Assembly (NCBI GenBank): GCA_964484385.1
Contig: CAZAFV010000108.1
Span: forward strand, 1-6,985
Direction: 5' to 3'
Length of the DNA: 6,985 bases
DNA from: Poriferisodalis sp964484385
Lineage (GTDB): Bacteria > Actinomycetota > Acidimicrobiia > Acidimicrobiales > Poriferisodalaceae
A program made the position numbers and the translations under genes. The notes under the pieces were generated by a model that saw only the letters and a program-made list of their open reading frames with translations, was not told the DNA's origin and ran no database searches. The first letter of the stretch is position 1, and every line of letters begins with the position of its first letter. Positions 1 through 5,576 of the stretch are shown one piece after another.

Positions 1-1
1 G

Positions 2-232
2 AACCAGCACGGCACCGAACCCCCGCCCGATGAGTTGGAAGCGATGCTGGCTCGGCTGGTCGAAGCGGGTGAACTCAGATTCGGGCCCGGAGGTGGGAGG
101 GTGGACCAGGTGATGCGCCAGATCCCCGATCATTTCCACGCCCATTACCGCGATGCCGATTGGATGTCCCGTCGCTGGATGGAGCCCCCGAGTCGCTATA
201 CCGGCGTCGGCACGCAGCGGGAGACCCGATGA
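2..232 (+). CDS. C-terminal part of an unrecognised protein (5' truncated by window edge)
   Basis: The frame is open from the first bases of the window to a TGA at 230-232 and gives about 76 residues. The visible part has a helical acidic stretch (ELEAMLARLVEAGEL), a Gly-rich turn, and a tail rich in His, Trp, Arg and Tyr (DHFHAHYRDADWMSRRWMEPP). I do not recognise the family. A TTG at 35 is in frame, but the reading frame continues upstream of it, so the start probably lies outside the window. The cytochrome c lipoprotein gene begins about 40 nt later on the same strand, so the two could be co-transcribed. No catalytic motif or membrane segment is visible. Confidence that it is coding is moderate; function is unknown. 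Confidence 0.55.
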   Translation, partial: NQHGTEPPPDELEAMLARLVEAGELRFGPGGGRVDQVMRQIPDHFHAHYRDADWMSRRWMEPPSRYTGVGTQRETR

Positions 233-272
233 CCGGCCACGCCGCATCCGGCGGTGCTCGCGTTCGGCCCGG

Positions 273-632
273 GTGCGGGTCATGCCGTTGTTGGTAGCGA
301 TGGCGCTCGTCGTCACGCTCGGATTGGCGGCCTGCGGCGGCAGCGACGCGACGGAGGCCGATCTGGAGCGGCTCGAGCTGGCGTTCGAGAGCGCCGACGT
401 GACGCTCGGGAGCGAAGTGTTCAGTGACAGCTGCTCGGTGTGCCACGGCAGCGACGGCAGCGGCGGCGTGGGCGCAGCTCTCGGTGGCGTCGACGAACGC
501 CTGACCGTCCGCAACCATCTGGCGGTGGTGTGGACCGGTCGAGGATCGATGCCCCCGTTCAGCGGGATTCTCACTGATGCCGAGATCGCCGCCGTGGTGG
601 CCTACCAGCGGAGCACCTTCGGCGACGAATGA
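273..632 (+). CDS. Mono-haem cytochrome c lipoprotein
   Basis: This is a small exported electron carrier, probably anchored by a lipid to the outer face of the membrane. From GTG 273 it is 119 aa. The N-terminus is a short basic segment, a hydrophobic stretch (LLVAMALVVTLGLAAC) and a lipobox LAAC with Cys21 followed by GGSD, typical of a lipoprotein signal. The class I cytochrome c domain follows: a C54-S-V-C57-H58 haem site, a Gly-rich loop, Met93 in GSMPPF as the likely sixth haem ligand, and a C-terminal helix (LTDAEIAAVVAYQRS), as in the cytochrome CBB3/cytochrome C class I families. ATG 282 is an equally possible start; GTG 273 adds the Arg usual in a signal n-region. The open frame extends back to 153, but that would overlap the preceding gene and place a non-signal segment first. 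No strong ribosome binding site is seen. Its redox partner is not in the window. Confidence 0.88.
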   Translation: MRVMPLLVAMALVVTLGLAACGGSDATEADLERLELAFESADVTLGSEVFSDSCSVCHGSDGSGGVGAALGGVDERLTVRNHLAVVWTGRGSMPPFSGILTDAEIAAVVAYQRSTFGDE

Positions 633-715
633 GCCCGCGACCGCCTCCCGTCAACCCTCGATTTGCCCATGATGCAGTCGGCCTCTCGGCGCGGGTGAGC
701 GATAGCGTCGCCCCA

Positions 716-1162
716 GTGAGCGAGTCTGATTTCCCGAGTCCCGACGAGCTGCTGCCGCACCGTGCGCCGTTCCTGCTGGTGGACGAGATCGTCGAACTCC
801 AGCCCGGCGAGCGCTGCGTCGCCCTGTGGCGTCTGACCGGCGACGAAGCGTTCTTCGCCGGTCACTTCCCAGGCCGCCCGACGCTGCCCGGCGTGTTGAT
901 GGTCGAAGCCATCGCCCAGACAGCCGGGCTTGCGGCTGCCGCGGCATCGTCACTCGAAGGCAGGCTGGCGCTCTTCGGCGGCATCGACAAGGCCCGTTTC
1001 CGTCGCCAGGTCGCCCCAGGCGACACGCTGCGCTTGGAAGCCACGATCGATCGCCTCTCCGCCCGAGCCGGCAGAGCCTCAGGAACCGCCAGCGTCGAAG
1101 GTCAGACGGCCTGCGAAGCCTCGATGATGTTCCTCATAGCCGACGCCAACACGGCCGACTGA
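716..1162 (+). CDS. fabZ: 3-hydroxyacyl-[acyl-carrier-protein] dehydratase, FabZ type
   Basis: This hot-dog-fold dehydratase removes water from (3R)-hydroxyacyl-ACP to give trans-2-enoyl-ACP in type II fatty acid synthesis, in the cytoplasm. From GTG 716 it is 148 aa, the usual FabZ length. Family landmarks are in order: LLPHRAPFLLVD at the N-terminus; FFAGHFPGRPTLPGVLMVEA, with the catalytic His and, 14 residues later, the catalytic Glu; AQTAG; GGIDKARFRRQVAPGD; and the end of the sheet at CEASMMFLIA. I chose GTG 716 because it leaves 11 residues before LLPHR, as in known FabZ proteins. GTG 695 and ATG 629 are in frame too. ATG 629 would overlap the cytochrome stop as ATGA and add 29 Pro/Arg-rich residues with weaker GC3. 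No clear ribosome binding site settles this. No other fatty acid synthesis gene is in view, so it may act in a specialised acyl pathway. Confidence 0.9.
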   Translation: MSESDFPSPDELLPHRAPFLLVDEIVELQPGERCVALWRLTGDEAFFAGHFPGRPTLPGVLMVEAIAQTAGLAAAAASSLEGRLALFGGIDKARFRRQVAPGDTLRLEATIDRLSARAGRASGTASVEGQTACEASMMFLIADANTAD

Positions 1163-1222
1163 CCCCACCGAGAGACCTTCCCGGCACAGGCCCTTCCTTC
1201 CACTCGCCTGTCGCGCCGAGAT

Positions 1223-1235
1223 CCCTGATTCAGGG
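1223..1235. repeat. 13-bp palindrome at the convergent gene ends
   Basis: CCCTGA-T-TCAGGG is a perfect inverted repeat with a one-base centre. It overlaps the TGA stop of the helix-turn-helix gene (1230-1232, minus strand). It lies in the 67-nt convergent space after fabZ. It could be a weak hairpin near the ends of both transcripts or a protein-binding dyad. There is no T-run, so a standard intrinsic terminator is not supported. Confidence 0.3.
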
Positions 1236-1490
1236 CTGGGACTGGCCGGCTTCGACGATGGCAGTCACGGTCTTACGGCCGAGGCCGGACACTTCGGCGA
1301 GCTGGCGTAGCGAAGCGCCCGACCGGTGAGCCACCCGGATCATGTCGTCGCGAATCTCCGCTTCCTTGTGTGCTCGCTCGGCGCTGAGACCGACTACGGC
1401 CAGCGCTGCCGCGACCTCACCGTCGAGTTCTACGCGGTACTTGTTCATCGCCGCCCGGGCGGCTGACACGTCAGCTTCGGTGTAGCTCAT
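1230..1490 (-). CDS. Small helix-turn-helix protein
   Basis: This 86-aa protein probably binds DNA. The C-terminal half (residues about 47-81) reads as a helix-turn-helix: RDDMIRVAHRSG, then ASLRQLAEVSGL, then GRKTVTAIVEA. This resembles the Homeodomain-like/sigma-70 region 4-like HTH of many small actinobacterial proteins. The N-terminal half is a predicted Ala/Glu-rich helix without a recognised domain. ATG 1488-1490 overlaps the stop of the upstream frame as ATGA and has a GGGGTG stretch a few bases before it, so the two are translationally coupled. No partner toxin, integrase or phage gene is visible. It may regulate its own small operon, but the target is unknown. Family assignment is by pattern only. 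Confidence 0.7.
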   Translation of the reverse strand: MSYTEADVSAARAAMNKYRVELDGEVAAALAVVGLSAERAHKEAEIRDDMIRVAHRSGASLRQLAEVSGLGRKTVTAIVEAGQSQP

Positions 1491-1669
1491 TCATCACCCC
1501 GCAGTTCCGTCGCGAGCTTGTCTCGAATCGACATCAAGGTCGCTATCCGCGGCGACATGTCGCCAGCGGTCTCAGCGTCGTTGAGGTGAGCCAGCACCAT
1601 GCCGAGTAGCTCCAAGGCTTCGATGCGTTCAAGCTCAATCTGAATCCCCGGTCCAATAATCCCCTCCAC
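1487..1669 (-). other. Possible separate small gene forming the C-terminal module of the SDR frame
   Basis: The last 60 or so residues of the SDR frame look like an independent small protein: a helical stretch (IELERIEALELLGMVLAHL) followed by SPRIATLMSIRDKLATEL. It overlaps the HTH gene by ATGA, the layout of a two-gene unit. In-frame candidate starts are GTG 1669 and ATG 1600. ATG 1600 has GGAG about 9 nt upstream and would give only 37 residues. If the SDR truly ends near the G-tract, this is a free-standing gene. I do not recognise the family; the tail faintly recalls short proteins beside phage terminase genes, but that is not enough for a call. Confidence 0.35.
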
Positions 1670-2524
1670 TGGTCCAAATACAACAAATCTTTTATTTGGG
1701 GCTCTACCCCTACTTGGTTTTTTGGGGGGGGGGGGGTGGTGGGTGGGGGGGGGGTCGGCTTGGCGGCCGTGGGGGGACTGGGCTCGCAGGCCGCCGTCGA
1801 CCACGATGGCTTCGCCGGTGACGAATGATGACTCGTCGCTCGCCAGCCAGGCGGCCACGCTGGCGATCTCGTCGGGATGGCCGAGGCGGCGCAGTGCGTG
1901 TGCTGCGAGGTTGCGCTCGAGCGCGTCGGGGTCCTGCATCATCCGCTGGACTGGGGGCGTCTGGATGGTGCCGGGGCAGATGGCGTTGACGCGCACGCCG
2001 TCGGGGGCGTGGTCGGTGGACAGCGCCCGCGTCAGGTTGATCACGGCTGCTTTGGAGGCGGCGTACACCACCGAGCCGCCGTCGCCATGCAAGCCGCTGA
2101 TCGACGCCGTGTTGATGATCGAGCCGCCGCCGCGAGCTTCCATGGCCGGCACTGCGTACTTGGCGCCCAGGTACACCGAGCGTACGTTGACGTTCATCAC
2201 GAGGTCCCAATCACGAGGCTCCAGCTCCACTGCAGTACCGGGGCGGATGGTGCCTGCGTTGCTATAGAGCACGTCGAGGCCGCCCCAACGGTCGACGGCC
2301 GCAGCCACCATCGCTTCCACATCGTCGGGCTCGGCGACGTTGGCGCCGAATCCGTGCGCCTCGCCGCCGGCTTCCATGATCGATTCGGCAACGCCCTCGG
2401 CTCGTTCACGGCGGATGTCGACCACCAGCACCGACGCACCTTCGGCGGCGAAGCGGTGCGCGCTGGCTTCGCCGATGCCCGATGCGCCTCCCGTGACGAT
2501 GGCGACTTTGTCCTTGAGCAGCAT
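1487..2524 (-). CDS. Short-chain dehydrogenase/reductase read through into an unrelated C-terminal module
   Basis: Residues 1-249 are a complete classical SDR, an NAD(P)-dependent alcohol dehydrogenase/ketoreductase of the FabG-like group. The Rossmann motif is TGGASGIG (11-18), followed by Asp36 at the end of beta-2 (favours NAD), NAG (89-91), Asn113, catalytic Ser141, Tyr154-x3-Lys158, PG (184-185), and the usual end VTGEAIVVDGGLRAQ. Known SDRs of this kind stop within a few residues of that point (about 250 aa). Here the frame continues through PHGRQAD, a Pro/His linker coded by C-runs, and a Lys/Arg-rich piece. It then enters a helical module (about 286-345, ending ATELRGDE) I cannot name. 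Start ATG 2524 is chosen because GGAGG sits at 2532-2536, 7 nt upstream; an upstream frame to 2563 has no such site. The stop overlaps the HTH gene start. The substrate is unknown. The SDR call is firm; the single-protein fusion is doubtful. Confidence 0.85.
   Translation of the reverse strand: MLLKDKVAIVTGGASGIGEASAHRFAAEGASVLVVDIRRERAEGVAESIMEAGGEAHGFGANVAEPDDVEAMVAAAVDRWGGLDVLYSNAGTIRPGTAVELEPRDWDLVMNVNVRSVYLGAKYAVPAMEARGGGSIINTASISGLHGDGGSVVYAASKAAVINLTRALSTDHAPDGVRVNAICPGTIQTPPVQRMMQDPDALERNLAAHALRRLGHPDEIASVAAWLASDESSFVTGEAIVVDGGLRAQSPHGRQADPPPTHHPPPPKKPSRGRAPNKRFVVFGPVEGIIGPGIQIELERIEALELLGMVLAHLNDAETAGDMSPRIATLMSIRDKLATELRGDE
1718..1776. repeat. Homopolymer tract T6-G13 ... G10 ... 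G6
   Basis: On the plus strand there are T6 (1718-1723), G13 (1724-1736), a short GT-broken spacer (TGGTGGGT), G10 (1745-1754), and further on G6 (1771-1776). On the SDR coding strand this is C-rich and codes PPP-THH-PPPP. The runs meet the simple pattern for G-quadruplex formation on the plus strand. Nothing else in the window has homopolymers of this length. Such runs are prone to slippage in replication, transcription and sequencing, so their exact length should not be trusted. Confidence 0.8.
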
Positions 2525-2591
2525 GCGATTCCCTCCGAGCGCTGTGCCGGTCCCCGCGGACACTACGGCTCCACGTCGGGCCTCGTCGTGC

Positions 2592-2607
2592 CAACGTGGC
2601 TACGTTG
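2592..2607. promoter_or_regulatory. Inverted repeat in the divergent promoter region (candidate operator)
   Basis: CAACGT-GGCT-ACGTTG is a perfect 6-bp dyad with a 4-bp spacer, 68 bp before the SDR start and 51 bp before the hydrolase start. Its size and placement in a shared divergent region fit a dimeric repressor such as a TetR-family protein. It does not match the steroid regulator KstR consensus (TnnAACnnGTTnnA). No regulator gene is adjacent. Clear -35/-10 boxes could not be assigned on either strand. Confidence 0.45.
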
Positions 2608-2611
2608 TGGC

Positions 2612-2628
2612 GGTCGATCAGATCGTCC
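2612..2628. promoter_or_regulatory. Second inverted repeat in the same divergent region
   Basis: The core CGATC-A-GATCG (2615-2625) is a perfect palindrome. It extends to a 17-bp dyad (GG-T-core-T-CC) with one mismatched pair. It lies 5 bp from the CAACGT dyad, on the hydrolase side. It could be a second operator site or chance in GC-rich DNA with frequent CGATC; support is weaker than for its neighbour. Confidence 0.3.
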
Positions 2629-2657
2629 CGATGCGGGCCGAGACAGGGGAGGGCTCG

Positions 2658-3542
2658 ATGGCGAGCGAAGCGTTCTACAAGATCCGCGACATCATCGCGT
2701 CGCAGGCCATGCCTGCCGACATCGATGCGATGCGCAAGGGCATCGAGCTCACCGCGCGCCCGCTGCCGGCCGGCGTCACCGGCGAGATGGTGGACGCCAA
2801 CGGTGTTTCGTGCGAGTTGCAAACCCCCGACGAGACCACCGGCGACGCCATCGTGCAGTACGTGCACGGCGGCGGCTACGTCGCCGGTTCGATCGGCTCC
2901 CACCGGAACCTCACCGGCAACTTGGCCCTCAAGCTGGGCTGCCCGGTGCTTTCGGTCGACTACCGCCTGGCGCCCGAGCATCCCCACCCGGCACCGGTGG
3001 AGGACTCGGTTGCGGTGTATCGCTGGCTGCTCGACAGAGGCCACTCGGCCGACAAGATCGCCATTGCGGGCGATTCAGCGGGTGGCGGGCTGACTATGTC
3101 AACGCTCATGAAGCTGCGCGACCTCGGGCTGCCGCTGCCGGCCGCAGCCGTGCCTATCTCGCCGTGGGTCGACATGTCGGGCTCCGGCGAGAGCGCCGTC
3201 ACCCGCTCGGACCGCGACCCGATGGTGACCGCCGACGATCTCACTCGGATCGCCGGGGTCTTCCTCGGCCCCGACGGCGACGCCACCGATCCGTACGCGT
3301 CACCGCTCGAAGGCGACCTGTCGGGCCTGCCGCCGCTGCTCATCCACTGCGGCGACGACGAGGTGCTGCTGAGCGACAGCGAGCGGCTGGCACACAAGGC
3401 CCGCGCCTCCGGCGTCGATGTGACGCTCGAGGTCTGGCCCGAGATGATCCACGTCTGGCACTCGATGGCGGGGCTCTTCCCCGAGGCCGACGACGGCGTG
3501 GCACGAGTGGCCGAATATCTCGGCGAGCGCCTCGCAATCTGA
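2658..3542 (+). CDS. Alpha/beta hydrolase, hormone-sensitive-lipase family esterase
   Basis: This 294-aa cytoplasmic carboxylesterase belongs to the HSL (bacterial family IV, Abhydrolase_3) group, which hydrolyses short- to medium-chain esters and sometimes lactones. The oxyanion-hole motif HGGG is at residues 70-73 (VHGGGYVAGS), followed by DYRLAPEHP (101-109). The nucleophile elbow GDSAG has Ser140. The acid is in CGDDEVLLSD (Asp233 or 234), and His265 lies in MIHVW, completing the triad. Start ATG 2658 is preceded by GGGGAGGG (2646-2653), a good ribosome binding site. ATG 2631 is in frame without one. There is no signal peptide. It is divergent from the SDR across a 133-bp region with two dyads, which suggests shared control and a linked pathway, for example ester cleavage paired with alcohol/ketone interconversion. 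The substrate is not determinable. Confidence 0.92.
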   Translation: MASEAFYKIRDIIASQAMPADIDAMRKGIELTARPLPAGVTGEMVDANGVSCELQTPDETTGDAIVQYVHGGGYVAGSIGSHRNLTGNLALKLGCPVLSVDYRLAPEHPHPAPVEDSVAVYRWLLDRGHSADKIAIAGDSAGGGLTMSTLMKLRDLGLPLPAAAVPISPWVDMSGSGESAVTRSDRDPMVTADDLTRIAGVFLGPDGDATDPYASPLEGDLSGLPPLLIHCGDDEVLLSDSERLAHKARASGVDVTLEVWPEMIHVWHSMAGLFPEADDGVARVAEYLGERLAI

Positions 3543-3546
3543 CGCC

Positions 3547-3584
3547 GCCCGCCAGTGCTGACGGGCCCGGCGGCGACGGCGGGC
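3547..3584. terminator. Possible bidirectional hairpin between convergent genes
   Basis: The 42-nt space between the hydrolase TGA and the amidotransferase TAA contains GCCCGCC (3547-3553), which can pair with GGCGGGC (3578-3584). A shorter alternative is GCCCG with CGGGC (3562-3566). The site is right for a shared terminator, but the loop is long and no T-run follows on either strand. The call rests mainly on position. Confidence 0.3.
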
Positions 3585-4283
3585 TTACGACTTCGCCACG
3601 TCGTCGAGGAACCAATCCACCAAATCGAAGCAATTGCGTCGGTTAGCCGCCTCGTTGCGCGCGATTTCGGAAAGGATCACCTCGCGGACGATTCCTACCG
3701 ATGCCAGGTAGTCGTCGCTGGCTTCGCGCAGCCATTCGCTGGCCAGCTCGGTGCTGATCTCGGGATGGAACTGGGTGCCCACGCTGCGGCCCATCCGGAA
3801 CAACTGCGGGCAGATCTCGGTGCTGGCGAGCAGCTCGGCCCCGTCGGGCAGGTGGAAACGGTCGTGATGCCATTCCATCCACGGCCCAGCCGATATGGGC
3901 AAGTCCACGCCGTCGGCAGGTGAGATCCGGTACCAGCCGATCTCGGTCTCGGGGGAGCGGTCCACCGATCCGCCCAGTGCCGCGGCCAGCGCCTGACCGC
4001 CGAAGCAGATGCCCAGCACCGGCGTGCCGCGGTCATGGGAACTGCGGATCAAGTCCAGCTCGGCGCCGATCCACGGTTTGATCGCATCCTCATACACCGA
4101 GAAGTACGAACCCGTCACTACGAGCACGTCGAAGTCATCTTCGGGAAGCGGCTGGAAATCGGCGGGCTGCGAGGTGTCGGGCACCATCACGTGGACGTGC
4201 AGCTCCACGCCGCGCTCCACCAGGCGATCACCGACGAAACCTGGCCGCGACGTCTCCTCGTGTGTGACGACGAGCGCCCTCAT
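3585..4283 (-). CDS. Class I glutamine amidotransferase-like protein
   Basis: This 232-aa protein has the triad-type GATase fold that releases ammonia from glutamine (or hydrolyses related gamma-glutamyl amides). The nucleophile elbow is VLGICFGGQALAAALGG with Cys93, in the G-x-C-x-G-x-Q form. His173 and Glu175 lie in GTQFHPE. EIGWYRI (114-120) and EWHHDRFHLPDGAELLA (137-153) match stand-alone GMP-synthase-like amidotransferases (COG0518 type). The chain ends about where those proteins do, without a synthetase domain. ATG 4283 overlaps the P450 stop as ATGA, so it is translationally coupled as the last gene of the P450 operon. Its longer open frame upstream is a shadow of the P450 gene. No synthetase partner is visible, so it may act as a free amidase or serve a partner elsewhere. 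The fold is firm; the substrate is unknown. Confidence 0.92.
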   Translation of the reverse strand: MRALVVTHEETSRPGFVGDRLVERGVELHVHVMVPDTSQPADFQPLPEDDFDVLVVTGSYFSVYEDAIKPWIGAELDLIRSSHDRGTPVLGICFGGQALAAALGGSVDRSPETEIGWYRISPADGVDLPISAGPWMEWHHDRFHLPDGAELLASTEICPQLFRMGRSVGTQFHPEISTELASEWLREASDDYLASVGIVREVILSEIARNEAANRRNCFDLVDWFLDDVAKS

Positions 4284-5572
4284 GCAGCCAGCTCGACCAC
4301 GTGTACGGGCAGGTGCTTGATGCCGGAGATGAAGTTGGAGCGCAGCCGCTCGATCGGGCCGTCCTGCTCCATGCGGACCACCCGCCGCAGCAGCTCCTCG
4401 AACACCACCTTGATCTCCATGCGGGCCAGCCACGCTCCCAGGCACAGGTGCGGTCCATTGCGGCCGAACGCCATGTGCTCGTTGTTCGGGCGCGTCAAGT
4501 CAAACCGGAACGGGTGAGCGAAGCGATCGTCGTCATGATCGGCGCTGACGTAGTACAGCACCACCTTGTCGCCGGCCCGCACCTTGGTGCCGCGGATCTC
4601 GGTGTCGCAGGTGGCCGTGCGCCGGAAGTGCGTCGTGACCGAACTGGCCCGCAGCACTTCCTCCACGGCGCTCGCAGTCAGGTCGTCGTCGCCCGCCAGC
4701 ACCGCTGCCCGCCAGGTGTCGAACAGGTGAGGGTGGGCCATCAGCACCCACAGCCCGTGGGTCATCGTGTAGCGGGTGGTGTCGTTGCCCGCTGCGATCA
4801 GCAGCGTGAAGAAGTTCTTGAATTCCAGATCGGTCAGCGGCGTGCCGTCGGTGGTAGGCGCCAAGAGCTGGCTGATCACATCGTGGGTCGGGCATTCGCG
4901 CCGTTCCGCAGCCTGGGCCGCCGCGTACTCGAAGATCTCGACGGTGGCCGGACTGCGGAACGGCATGAAGCGGAACTCGTCGGTGTCCACCAGCCCCACG
5001 GGGTAGTCGGTGAAGTCGGGATCGGTGTTGCCGAGCAGCGCATCGCCCCACTCCACGAGTTGGTGGCCGTCGGCGTCGCTGGTGCCCAGCATGCGGCCCA
5101 GCATCCGCATGGGCAGTTCGGTCGCCACCTCAGTCACGAAGTCGAACCGCTCGTCGCGCAGCGCCCGGTCCAGCACCTCGCAGGCCAGCCCCCGGATGGC
5201 GGCCTCATAGGTGTTGACGACTCGCGGCGTGAACCCACGGCTCACCAGGCGCCGGTAGCGGGTGTGCTCGGGCGGGTCCATCTCCATCATCGTCTTGCGC
5301 GCTTCGAGCTCGTCGGGCGCCATGTCCTCGAGCCGGATGCCCTGCGCGGAGGTGAAGGTCTGGGTGTCGCGGCTGATGCGGAACGCATCGTCGTATTTGG
5401 TGACGGCCCAGTAGCCGCGCCCGTCCACCTCGTCGATCCATGCCACCGGTTCTTCCCGGCGCAGCCGGGCGAAGGTGGCATGGGGCACACCGTGGGTCCA
5501 GGCGTCGTGATCGGAGATGTTGACGTCGTCGGGTCCGAGGTCGTCCAGGTATGGCTCGGCCCAGGTGCTCAT
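4280..5572 (-). CDS. Cytochrome P450 (second gene of the tandem pair)
   Basis: This 430-aa soluble bacterial P450 monooxygenase inserts one oxygen atom from O2 using electrons from a ferredoxin chain. Seen in order: a C-helix region MDPPEHTRYRRLV (98-110); the I-helix oxygen-activation motif AGNDTT (261-266); the K-helix E-x-x-R at Glu305-Arg308; and the haem loop FGRNGPHLCLG with ligand Cys377. The pattern (NDTTRYTMTHG, GPHLCLGAWLARME) is nearest to the actinobacterial CYP125/CYP124/CYP142 kind, which oxidise sterol side chains and methyl-branched lipids, but I cannot assign a CYP family. The usual SANRD segment after the K-helix reads SADHDDDRF. Start ATG 5572 lies 4 nt after the upstream P450 stop; an upstream extension to 5620 would overlap that gene by 44 nt. 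No redox partner is in the window. Confidence 0.95.
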   Translation of the reverse strand: MSTWAEPYLDDLGPDDVNISDHDAWTHGVPHATFARLRREEPVAWIDEVDGRGYWAVTKYDDAFRISRDTQTFTSAQGIRLEDMAPDELEARKTMMEMDPPEHTRYRRLVSRGFTPRVVNTYEAAIRGLACEVLDRALRDERFDFVTEVATELPMRMLGRMLGTSDADGHQLVEWGDALLGNTDPDFTDYPVGLVDTDEFRFMPFRSPATVEIFEYAAAQAAERRECPTHDVISQLLAPTTDGTPLTDLEFKNFFTLLIAAGNDTTRYTMTHGLWVLMAHPHLFDTWRAAVLAGDDDLTASAVEEVLRASSVTTHFRRTATCDTEIRGTKVRAGDKVVLYYVSADHDDDRFAHPFRFDLTRPNNEHMAFGRNGPHLCLGAWLARMEIKVVFEELLRRVVRMEQDGPIERLRSNFISGIKHLPVHVVELAA

Positions 5573-5576
5573 TGGC

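Noticed and set aside
229..300. ATGA overlap at the stop of the first gene, suggesting a coupled start at 229
   Set aside because: The frame from ATG 229 closes after about 22 codons and is not that of the cytochrome lipoprotein.
1186..1211. ACAGGC ... GCCTGT hairpin after fabZ as a terminator
   Set aside because: The stem is only 6 bp with a 14-nt loop and no T-run; too weak to call.
1718..1760. CRISPR or other ordered repeat array at the G-rich tract
   Set aside because: There are only homopolymer runs, with no repeat-spacer periodicity.
2592..2607. KstR or KstR2 operator controlling steroid genes
   Set aside because: The dyad does not fit TnnAACnnGTTnnA or the published KstR2-type pattern as I know them.
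1877..3646. Very long open frame on the plus strand (589 codons) spanning the SDR antisense and the hydrolase
   Set aside because: It is antisense to a clear SDR and out of frame with a clear esterase. The product is rich in Arg, His and Gly with no domain, as expected for a shadow frame in GC-rich DNA.
4284..4445. N-terminal extension of the glutamine amidotransferase
   Set aside because: This stretch lies inside the P450 haem-loop coding region in another frame, and the domain begins naturally at MRALVVTHEE from ATG 4283.
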